DNA of 21,073 nt from Cycloclasticus sp. (GTDB lineage: Bacteria > Pseudomonadota > Gammaproteobacteria > Methylococcales > Cycloclasticaceae). The DNA lies in assembly GCA_018066825.1 (NCBI GenBank), contig JAGPVU010000111.1:1-21073 (forward strand), read 5' to 3'. Positions 1 to 6,834 of this stretch are shown in pieces. The notes below the pieces were generated by a model. The model made no database searches. It saw nothing but the letters and a program-made list of their open reading frames with translations, and was not told the origin of the DNA. Numbering within the stretch: position 1 is the stretch's first letter; every line of letters begins with the position of its first letter. A program made the translations under genes and the position numbers.

Positions 1-391
1 CTTTATTGAACCCTTTTTCGGTCAGCAATTCTTCAAATACGATAGGAAAATCACCATTAATCACTTTCGTATAACGCTGACTTTGCTCATCCCATTCATC
101 AAAATCATTACTCATATACGGTATAACTGCATCCACTAGGGGTGTCCAACCAACAAACTCAATTTCCGACGGGGTTCTAACGTCAATAAATAAAACCTCT
201 TTCGGCTGTGCTGTGACGATGTTATACGTTTGTTTTGCGGTTAGGTATTTATTCGATTCTGATTGTTTTTCTTCAACTAACTGCGTGTGTTGAATGGTGG
301 TTTTAATCTCAACTGCATAGCTAATAATCGGCAGCACCAAAGTAATAGATAAGGCACTGATAAGGGTTAATTTGATGACGTTATTCAACAT
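1..391 (-). CDS. Secreted rhodanese-domain protein (partial, C-terminus outside window)
   Basis: An open frame runs from an ATG at 391 to the left edge, giving 130 codons without a stop. Residues 1-26 look like a Sec signal peptide: a hydrophobic stretch after K7, ending S-Y-A before V27. Residues 51-70 read as the start of a rhodanese fold, with the strand VLFIDVRTPSE at 66-76 followed by a segment ending AVIPYM near 88-93. The active-site cysteine loop would lie beyond the edge, so sulfurtransferase activity cannot be judged. Rhodanese domains carry persulfide sulfur on a cysteine; a periplasmic version might handle thiosulfate or redox sulfur, which is inference. It starts 25 bases after the dnaQ stop on the same strand and has only a weak AAAGAA-type ribosome site, so it may be the last gene of the yafS-rnhA-dnaQ transcript. 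Confidence 0.8.
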   Translation of the reverse strand, partial: MLNNVIKLTLISALSITLVLPIISYAVEIKTTIQHTQLVEEKQSESNKYLTAKQTYNIVTAQPKEVLFIDVRTPSEIEFVGWTPLVDAVIPYMSNDFDEWDEQSQRYTKVINGDFPIVFEELLTEKGFNK

Positions 392-416
392 AATTCTTTA
401 TACCGTTTGCTTTAGA

Positions 417-1130
417 TTAATCGGAAGGGTTGTTGAGCTGAGCCCACAGGCAATGCCCGTTGCTGGATTTGTTAATCGCCTCTAAGCGCTGCTGGTGATG
501 CAAAATCTCATCTGGCGTCGCACTGATAACGCTTAATTTAGGCCGGTTTACGTCGAACACCTTGGGCTCAAACTCGATATTCACCGCACTGTCATCGGCA
601 AATAATGAGTTTTGCCCGCCAGTCAGCATTAAATACACGTCGGCCAGAATTTCGGCATCTAACAAGGCGCCATGCAACTGTCGGCGACTGTTGTCTATTT
701 CAAACCGTTTACATAAGGCATCTAGGCTATTACGTTGACCAGGAAACATTTTTCGGGCCATGTGCAAGGAATCGGTCACCTCGCACCAGCTTGCCATATC
801 GCTGTGCTCAAAGCCCATTAGGCGGTATTCGTGGTTAATAAAGCCGACGTCAAACGCGGCGTTATGGATAACCACTTCGGCACCTTTTAAATACTCATAC
901 AGTTCTTCGGCAATGGCTTCGTACAGCGGTTTATCCGATAGAAACTCAGTGGTTAATCCGTGCACCGCCACCGCGCCTTCGTCGATGTCGCGTTGCGGGT
1001 TTAAGTAATAATGAAAATTATTGCCTGTTAAACGTCGGTTGACGAGTTCGACACAACCCACCTCAATAATTCGATGGCCTTGCTTGGGCTCTAAACCGGT
1101 AGTCTCAGTATCTAAAATAATTTGTCTCAT
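417..1130 (-). CDS. dnaQ: DNA polymerase III epsilon subunit, 3'-5' proofreading exonuclease
   Basis: This 237-residue protein carries the full DEDDh exonuclease set: D7 and E9 in ILDTETTG, D94 in HNAAFDVGF, H153 in QLHGALLD and D158. It removes mismatched 3' ends during replication as part of the polymerase III core. The motif QNSLF at 173-177, just after the exonuclease domain, sits where epsilon binds the beta sliding clamp. Residues 180-237 form the C-terminal tail that in E. coli contacts the polymerase alpha subunit. The length is close to the E. coli protein (243). The start codon overlaps the rnhA stop as ATGA, which indicates translational coupling. In E. coli rnhA and dnaQ are divergent; here they are collinear, as in some other proteobacteria. 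Confidence 0.97.
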   Translation of the reverse strand: MRQIILDTETTGLEPKQGHRIIEVGCVELVNRRLTGNNFHYYLNPQRDIDEGAVAVHGLTTEFLSDKPLYEAIAEELYEYLKGAEVVIHNAAFDVGFINHEYRLMGFEHSDMASWCEVTDSLHMARKMFPGQRNSLDALCKRFEIDNSRRQLHGALLDAEILADVYLMLTGGQNSLFADDSAVNIEFEPKVFDVNRPKLSVISATPDEILHHQQRLEAINKSSNGHCLWAQLNNPSD

Positions 1131-1564
1131 AATGTATCGACACCCAAATTAGCGAGTTCATCGGCACGATCATTACCCGGGTCGCCGCTATGTCCTTTAA
1201 CCCATACCCATTTAATATCGTGGGCCTGTGCTAATTGGTCAATTTTTTGCCATAAATCAACGTTTTTGACCGCTTGCTTACTCGCCGTTTTCCAGTTTCT
1301 TTTTTTCCAGTTAGGCATCCAGTCATTAATGCCTTGAAGCACGTACTTAGAGTCGCTGTATAGGGTGACGTCACTGGCTTTTGTTAAGGCACTGAGTGCC
1401 TCAATAACTGCCATCATTTCCATTCGGTTATTGGTTGTTAGTTGCTCACCACCATAAATTTCTTTAACGTTTCCATTGTAGCTAAGCGTCGCCCCCCAAC
1501 CGCCAATACCGGGGTTTCCACGGCACGCACCGTCAGTGTATATCTGCACTTTTTTTTTCGACAT
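1127..1564 (-). CDS. rnhA: Ribonuclease HI
   Basis: The 145-residue type 1 RNase H cleaves the RNA strand of RNA-DNA hybrids, for example R-loops and primer remnants, using two metal ions. The catalytic carboxylates are D11 (YTDGACRGNPG), E49 (NNRMEM), D71 (YSDSKYV) and D135 (NDRADELA), with H125 in KGHSG. These equal D10, E48, D70, D134 and H124 of E. coli shifted by one. The basic segment 87-99, rich in K, R and W, is the handle region that binds hybrids in E. coli. The start lies 32 bases inside the end of the upstream methyltransferase gene, and codons 3-5 form part of a run of nine A. The stop overlaps the dnaQ start by four bases. Confidence 0.97.
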   Translation of the reverse strand: MSKKKVQIYTDGACRGNPGIGGWGATLSYNGNVKEIYGGEQLTTNNRMEMMAVIEALSALTKASDVTLYSDSKYVLQGINDWMPNWKKRNWKTASKQAVKNVDLWQKIDQLAQAHDIKWVWVKGHSGDPGNDRADELANLGVDTL

Positions 1565-2318
1565 AAATTATTTTAGTTGCTGGTTCTGCTGTGGGCGAAA
1601 TAAATCGCTGTTTTAAGTTATGTAAATGAAAGATGGGCGTACCTCCGGCCAAACGCTTGACCCCCATAATAAAGTACGCAGCGGGCATAAAGGGCAACCA
1701 GGCTGCTACTTTTTCAATAAGTATGTTTTGCTTTTTAAACGACTGTTGCTTAAGCATCGGAAACAAGCAGCAACCCCGGCTAACCTCAATATCAAAATTA
1801 AGCAATTTCAACCAGTCGACCACCCGGTAGCGACTAATAAAGCGGCCATTCCAGGGTGATTTTCGCCGTGCTTTGGGTACAAACCGTGGTAAGTGCCAAA
1901 CCGCCCACGGGTTAAAGCCCATCAATAAAACGATCCCTTCCGGCTTAAGCACCCGAGCTACTTCACGCAGCACTTGGTGGGGGTTCGACTCAAACTCCAA
2001 GGTATGCGGCATGATAACAATATCGATACTATGCGTCTCTATCGGCAAGCTGTCTGCGTCACCAACAACACGGGTATATTGGGTTTTATCACTCGTTAAG
2101 TTATCTAAAATTGTATAGTGCGCAAAACGCATCGCCTCGTGAAACTCGTCTTCCCAGCCTACAAAATCAAGCTGTAGGACTTCGGCACGAAAGTTTTCAC
2201 TCAGTTTTTGGCTTAATAAGGCTGATTCACTACGCCGATAAATCGCGCCTATCGGCGTTTTAAACCAATGACGAAGCCCGACTGAATTTTTTGTCGGTGA
2301 TTTTTTCTTATTCAGCAT
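1533..2318 (-). CDS. yafS: YafS-like SAM-dependent methyltransferase family protein
   Basis: This 261-residue protein resembles E. coli YafS, which also sits next to rnhA and dnaQ. Shared landmarks are an N-terminal W-x-P-x-G-x-hydrophobic-Y-R segment at 18-28, the acidic motif DADSLP at 88-93, the strand IDIVIMPHTLEF at 98-109, the helix LREVARVLKPEG at 117-128, then GFNPWAVWHL at 134-143 and DWLKLLNFDI at 168-177. These are the post-I to III motifs of class I methyltransferases. Where a glycine-rich motif I is expected, the sequence is VLQLDFVGWEDEF (47-59), without a clear GxGxG, so SAM binding is uncertain. Substrate unknown. No Shine-Dalgarno is visible before the ATG. It is divergent from mltD and opens the rnhA-dnaQ cluster, overlapping rnhA by 32 bases. 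Confidence 0.82.
   Translation of the reverse strand: MLNKKKSPTKNSVGLRHWFKTPIGAIYRRSESALLSQKLSENFRAEVLQLDFVGWEDEFHEAMRFAHYTILDNLTSDKTQYTRVVGDADSLPIETHSIDIVIMPHTLEFESNPHQVLREVARVLKPEGIVLLMGFNPWAVWHLPRFVPKARRKSPWNGRFISRYRVVDWLKLLNFDIEVSRGCCLFPMLKQQSFKKQNILIEKVAAWLPFMPAAYFIMGVKRLAGGTPIFHLHNLKQRFISPTAEPATKIIYVEKKSADIH
1550..1558 (-). repeat. A9 homopolymer run in the yafS/rnhA overlap
   Basis: On the coding strand nine consecutive A lie inside the region read in two frames: GAA AAA AAA AGT for yafS and AAA AAA AAA for rnhA codons 3-5. Loss of one A in DNA or RNA would join the yafS frame to the rnhA frame. The run is seen directly; slippage is inferred. Confidence 0.6.
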
Positions 2319-2329
2319 GATATAAACAA

Positions 2330-2358
2330 ACTATAATGTGCAGATCGAATAATTTCAC
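2330..2358. promoter_or_regulatory. Candidate bidirectional promoter between yafS and mltD with shared -10 box
   Basis: The 55-base gap between the two divergent starts contains TATAAT at 2332-2337 on the plus strand. The complement of 2330-2335 reads TATAGT on the minus strand, so both genes could use nearly the same -10 bases. The -35 matches are poor: TTATTC on the plus side with an 18-base spacer, and TTGTGA or GTGAAA on the minus side with 17-19-base spacers. Neither gene has an obvious ribosome site, and plus-strand transcription would give a leader of about 30 bases before the mltD ATG. Confidence 0.45.
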
Positions 2359-2373
2359 AATCAACCTCTGTTA

Positions 2374-3960
2374 ATGCAATATTTAATCATAAATAAAACG
2401 ATTAAGTTCCTTTTATTTACCAGCTGTCTTTTACTCTTCTCTTGTTCTTCTCTTTCTGTTAGATCATTAACGCAAACTAAGTTCAGCCAACTTGACGACG
2501 CCGTTCAAACCGCTGCCGTCATTAAAGAGGCTGACAATCAAACTGAAACACCACAGGCCAACGCTGACCTTTGGCAGCGCTTGTTTGCACTGTACCAGTT
2601 ACCTCAGGTTAATAACGATCGTGTTCAAGCTCAAATTGATTGGTATAGCAAGCACCCCAACTATATTGAGCAGGTACAAAAAAATGCAGCACCCTATCTT
2701 TACTACATCGTCAATGAGGTTGAAAAACGTCAGCTACCTGGCGAACTAGCCCTACTACCCATTGTTGAGAGTGCTTATCGACCCTTTGCCTATTCGCACG
2801 GCAGGGCCGCCGGCTTATGGCAGTTTATCCCATCTACGGGCCGTTACTACGGCTTAAAACAGAGCTGGTGGTACGATGGAAGGCGAGACGTTCACGCCTC
2901 TACCCAAGCTGCATTAACGTACTTAAGCAAGCTGTCCAATCGTTTTGATAACGACTGGTTTTTGGCCTTAGCCGCCTATAATGCAGGCGGCGGTACGGTT
3001 TCGAATGCCATTAAACAAAACCTTAAACGCGACGCTAGCACCGACTATTGGTCATTAGCCCTACGTAAAGAAACGCGCCAATATGTACCCAAGTTAATCG
3101 CCATTGCGCATATATTAGCGAATGCTGAACAGTATGGAGTTAAATTACAAGCGATCCTTAACACGCCCTATTTTGAAACGATTGATATCGTTAAACAAAT
3201 TGATTTAGCCAGGGCGTCAGAACTTGCTGATATCAGTATTGATGAACTGTATCAACTTAACCCTGCCTTTAATCAGTGGGCTACTGACCCTCACGGCCCG
3301 CATTACTTACTTATACCCATTGATAAAGCGCCGCAGTTTAAACAAGAGATAGCACAACTCGCGGATGACCAACGTGTTAAATGGCAACGGCATAAGGTTA
3401 GATCAGGCGAAACACTCGGTCAGTTAGCTAGGCGTTATCGAACCTCTGTGGCATTAATTAAACAGGCCAATCGAATTTCAACTCACGCGATTCGTGCTGG
3501 AAAATATTTATTAATTCCAACCGCACGTTATGATGAAAGCTTGTATAGCGGTAGCACCAGCATGCGTAAAAAGGCCATTGTTAATAAGCCACGTTCGGGC
3601 GAACGCTTGCAATATCGCGTTAAACGGGGCGACTCATTTTGGCGCATCGCTCAACAGCATCAGGTGTCGGTACGTCAACTAGCCAAATGGAATGCCATGG
3701 CACCGGGCGACCTACTTAAACCCAATCAATTATTAAACATTTGGTTAACGGATGGGACATCTCATCCAACTGTACGGGTGTCACCTTTAAATAAACACCA
3801 AACGATTCGTTACACGGTAAAAAATGGCGACTCTTTGTACCTTATATCCAAACGATTTAAGGTCGATATCAGCGATTTAAAACACTGGAACCAATTAAAT
3901 AAAAAGTATTTGAAGCCTGGGCAAAAGCTTAAAATTATCGTTGATGTTACCCGTTCTTAA
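2374..3960 (+). CDS. mltD: Membrane-bound lytic murein transglycosylase D, lipoprotein with three LysM domains
   Basis: The 528-residue protein cleaves the MurNAc-GlcNAc bond of peptidoglycan, leaving 1,6-anhydro ends. Residues 1-24 form a lipoprotein signal with a lipobox-like L-F-S-C (C24); the phenylalanine at -2 is unusual. The transglycosylase SLT domain spans about 105-215, with catalytic E132 in LPIVESAY, then AAGLWQFIPSTGRYYGL (145-161) and AAYNAGGGTV (200-209). Three LysM sugar-binding repeats follow at about 339-382, 413-457 and 479-523; E. coli MltD (about 450 residues) has two, which accounts for the extra length. The ATG at 2374 has no clear Shine-Dalgarno, but no other start fits the signal peptide. 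It is divergent from yafS, and its stop shares bases with the stop of the convergent ABC ATPase gene. In E. coli gloB lies between mltD and yafS; here it is absent. Confidence 0.95.
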   Translation: MQYLIINKTIKFLLFTSCLLLFSCSSLSVRSLTQTKFSQLDDAVQTAAVIKEADNQTETPQANADLWQRLFALYQLPQVNNDRVQAQIDWYSKHPNYIEQVQKNAAPYLYYIVNEVEKRQLPGELALLPIVESAYRPFAYSHGRAAGLWQFIPSTGRYYGLKQSWWYDGRRDVHASTQAALTYLSKLSNRFDNDWFLALAAYNAGGGTVSNAIKQNLKRDASTDYWSLALRKETRQYVPKLIAIAHILANAEQYGVKLQAILNTPYFETIDIVKQIDLARASELADISIDELYQLNPAFNQWATDPHGPHYLLIPIDKAPQFKQEIAQLADDQRVKWQRHKVRSGETLGQLARRYRTSVALIKQANRISTHAIRAGKYLLIPTARYDESLYSGSTSMRKKAIVNKPRSGERLQYRVKRGDSFWRIAQQHQVSVRQLAKWNAMAPGDLLKPNQLLNIWLTDGTSHPTVRVSPLNKHQTIRYTVKNGDSLYLISKRFKVDISDLKHWNQLNKKYLKPGQKLKIIVDVTRS

Positions 3961-5969
3961 GGCTTAACTGCCGTATCGTCAAACTGTAAACAGCAAACAC
4001 TATGACTGGCAGATACATTAATGTTCTTCGGCTCAACCGTTGAGCAAATGGGCATCACCTGTGCACATCGGGTATGGAAATGACAGCCCGAGGGTGGGTT
4101 AGCGGCTGACGGCATGGTATCCGGCAACTTATTAATGGTTTTCTGTACACTATTGTCCCAACTTGGAACCGCATTGATTAAGGCTTTGGTATACGGGTGT
4201 GCTGGCGCATTAAGTACCTCCTCTACCGTGCCGTATTCGACAATGCGCCCCAAATACATCACCGCGACGGTATCGGCCAAATACGATACTACCGACAAAT
4301 CATGGGTGATAAATAAGTAACTAAGCCCCTGCTCCTGTTGTAATTGTTGCAATAGATTTAATACTTGCGCCTGCACCGAGACATCCAGCGCGCTGGTGGG
4401 TTCGTCACACACGATAATTGATGGTTTGACCGCTAATGCTCGGGCAATACAAATTCGCTGGCGTTGCCCGCCTGAAAACTCATGTGGATAACGGTACAAA
4501 ACGTCAGCGTTTAGACCCACTTTCTGTAACAAATAGGCGCACTGTGCTTCAACTTCTAAATTGCTTAATGTCGGCTTTAGTGCCTGCAAGCCTTCTTGCA
4601 AGATATCAATCACAAGCATTCGAGGGTTCATCGACGAAAAAGGGTCCTGAAAAATAATTTGTAATTGTTCACGGTAAGAACGGAAGGTTTGCTCGGGCAT
4701 ATCAACTAAGTTTTTTTCTTGGTAATACACCTCGCCCGAGGTGATAGGCAGTAATTTCAACAAGCCCTTACCTAAGGTGGTTTTGCCGCAACCCGACTCG
4801 CCCACTAAAGCTGTTGTACCACCGGATACAAGATCAAAACTAACGCCATCAACTGCTTTAACAAAGCCCACGGTGCGCTTTAAAATACCTTTTTTGATGG
4901 CAAAATGAATCTTTAAATTATTGACTTGTAATACCTTGTTGGAAGTAGATGTTGTTTGCTGCTTAATAAATTCAGGGGTATTTATTGGCTTAGCGACGAC
5001 CTCATCGAGACGCAAACAACGGGCAAGGTGGTCGTCAGCAACTGAATGCCAAGCCACCTTGGCAATTGAGGTACAAGCCGGTTGTTGATAATCACAACGT
5101 TCTGCAAAACGACAGCCGTTAAAGGTTTGGCTTAGTCGTGGTACCGAGCCGGGCAAGGTCACTAAGGCCTTATCCCGTTTATCCATTTTTGGCAAGGCAG
5201 CGAATAGTCGCTGGCTGTATGGGTGTGCAGCTTGATTAAAAAAGCTGTCCCGCGTGGCCACTTCTACCAATTGACCGGCGTACATGACTGCAACCCTATC
5301 GGCAATATCTGACACGATGCCTAGATCATGGCTAATAATCCATAAAGACATCCCCAGTTCACGCTGCAGGTCTTTTAATAACTCCAAAATTTGCGCTTGA
5401 ATGGTGACATCTAAGGCGGTGGTTGGTTCATCTGCAATTAACAAATCTGGCTCATTCGCTAACGCCATAGCAATCATGACCCGTTGCATCATGCCACCTG
5501 ATAATTGGTGCGGGAACGATGCATAGCGCGCCTCTGCATCGGCGATGCCCACTTGCTTGATTAATTCGACAACCCTTTCTTTAACCGCTGATCTAGGGAG
5601 TTTTTTATGCAATAAAACCGCTTCGCCAATCTGTTCACCGACGCTCATCACTGGGTTGAGTGAGGTCATGGGGTCTTGAAAAATCATCGCGATACGAAAG
5701 CCCCGCACCGCTCGCATTTGTTTTTCTGCTATCTGCAATAAATCCGTGCCACGATAGATCACTTTACCCGCGGTGATTTTGGCGTTATTTGATAACAACC
5801 TCATCACCGACAAAGCCAACACCGACTTACCACACCCCGACTCACCGACTAGGGCAAAGGTTTCACCCTCAGCGATATCAAAACTGACCCCATCAACCGC
5901 CTTAACCAAGCCCTGCGCTTGGTTAAATTCAGTCTTCAGTCCTTGGACAGATAATAAGGGCTGTTTCAT
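3957..5969 (-). CDS. Fused dual-ATPase of a dipeptide/oligopeptide ABC importer (YejF/DppD-DppF type)
   Basis: The 670-residue protein holds two nucleotide-binding domains in one chain and powers the adjacent permease pair. Domain 1 has Walker A GESGCGKS (42-49), Q98, signature LSGGM (156-160), Walker B ending E181 and H214. Domain 2 has GESGCGKT (390-397), Q441, signature FSGGQ (498-502), Walker B ending E523 and H556. Each domain ends in the oligopeptide-importer C-terminal extension with four cysteines: C286, C292, C299, C318 and C629, C635, C642, C659 or C660. Such cysteines are reported to hold an iron-sulfur cluster in some dipeptide importers. Both ATPase sites look intact. The start follows serB by three bases without a Shine-Dalgarno, suggesting coupling. 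Its stop overlaps the convergent mltD stop, leaving no space for a separate terminator. Confidence 0.95.
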   Translation of the reverse strand: MKQPLLSVQGLKTEFNQAQGLVKAVDGVSFDIAEGETFALVGESGCGKSVLALSVMRLLSNNAKITAGKVIYRGTDLLQIAEKQMRAVRGFRIAMIFQDPMTSLNPVMSVGEQIGEAVLLHKKLPRSAVKERVVELIKQVGIADAEARYASFPHQLSGGMMQRVMIAMALANEPDLLIADEPTTALDVTIQAQILELLKDLQRELGMSLWIISHDLGIVSDIADRVAVMYAGQLVEVATRDSFFNQAAHPYSQRLFAALPKMDKRDKALVTLPGSVPRLSQTFNGCRFAERCDYQQPACTSIAKVAWHSVADDHLARCLRLDEVVAKPINTPEFIKQQTTSTSNKVLQVNNLKIHFAIKKGILKRTVGFVKAVDGVSFDLVSGGTTALVGESGCGKTTLGKGLLKLLPITSGEVYYQEKNLVDMPEQTFRSYREQLQIIFQDPFSSMNPRMLVIDILQEGLQALKPTLSNLEVEAQCAYLLQKVGLNADVLYRYPHEFSGGQRQRICIARALAVKPSIIVCDEPTSALDVSVQAQVLNLLQQLQQEQGLSYLFITHDLSVVSYLADTVAVMYLGRIVEYGTVEEVLNAPAHPYTKALINAVPSWDNSVQKTINKLPDTMPSAANPPSGCHFHTRCAQVMPICSTVEPKNINVSASHSVCCLQFDDTAVKP

Positions 5970-5972
5970 GGT

Positions 5973-6806
5973 TTAGGCTTTTAACAGATCAATAACAGCA
6001 TTTAAACCCGTTTGATTGAGCTGGCAATCAGTTTGCGCCTGCACAGTCGGTTTAGCGTGATACGCCACACTGAGCCCCGCCTGTTGCATCATTAACAAGT
6101 CATTAGCCCCATCACCCATGGCAATAACTTGATGCCGCTGCAATGACAATTGTTCGCTTAGCTGGAGTAACAGGTCTGCTTTAGCTTGCGCGCCAACAAT
6201 GTTACCGACCACGCGCCCAGTTAACATTCCTTCGACAACGTCTAGGGTATTGGCCAAGGTGTAGTCTATACCCAAGCGTTGCTTTAGCTTCTCGGTAAAA
6301 AACGTAAAACCACCCGACACCAAAGCGAGCTTAATTGATGCGGTTTTTAAATACGCAACAAGCTGTTCTGCACCGGGGTTGAGGGTCAAACGTTGCTGGT
6401 AGACCCGCAATAAATCCTCTTCTGGCAGGCCTTTTAACAGCGCCACACGCTGGGTTAAAGAGGCTTCAAAATCGAGTTCTCCACGCATCGCAGCCTCGGT
6501 AATAGCCGACACCTGTGGCTTAAGACCTAACATATCGGCAATCTCATCGATACATTCTATCGAGATGAGGGTTGAATCCATATCGGTGACCAATAGGCCG
6601 ACCTCATCGCCCTTAAAACCGGCTGGCAATACGTTGACGTCTATACCTAAGCTTTGTCGTATATCAGTCAACTCTGGCCGTTCCCCACAGCGTAATGAAT
6701 AAAAACCATCGCTCGCTTGCGCCGTTGTTTTAAACTGCGCTTCGATAAGATTCGCTTGCTGGGTGGTCAATTGGGCCGTATGGAAAATATAGGTATACAT
6801 AGTCAT
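5973..6806 (-). CDS. serB: Phosphoserine phosphatase
   Basis: This 277-residue HAD-family enzyme hydrolyses O-phospho-L-serine to L-serine, the last step of serine synthesis. The nucleophile motif is DMDST (D75, D77), followed by E84 in the substrate-gripping cap region, S164-G-G, K209 and the metal motif GDGAND (231-236, D232 and D236). Residues 1-65 form a short N-terminal region, plausibly a reduced version of the regulatory domain seen in longer SerB proteins. Two ATG codons, at 6806 and 6800, are possible starts and neither has a good Shine-Dalgarno. The gene lies between the second permease (28-base gap) and the ATPase (3-base gap) of a peptide importer. Released peptides could supply serine precursors or relieve demand for this step, which is inference. 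Confidence 0.95.
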   Translation of the reverse strand: MTMYTYIFHTAQLTTQQANLIEAQFKTTAQASDGFYSLRCGERPELTDIRQSLGIDVNVLPAGFKGDEVGLLVTDMDSTLISIECIDEIADMLGLKPQVSAITEAAMRGELDFEASLTQRVALLKGLPEEDLLRVYQQRLTLNPGAEQLVAYLKTASIKLALVSGGFTFFTEKLKQRLGIDYTLANTLDVVEGMLTGRVVGNIVGAQAKADLLLQLSEQLSLQRHQVIAMGDGANDLLMMQQAGLSVAYHAKPTVQAQTDCQLNQTGLNAVIDLLKA

Positions 6807-6834
6807 CAGTTGTTAATAAAAAATATAGGTTGAG

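Noticed and set aside
4483..4491. Perfect DnaA-box match (TGTGGATAA)
   Set aside because: It lies in the conserved Y-P-H-E codons of the ATPase gene, with no other boxes or AT-rich unwinding region nearby.
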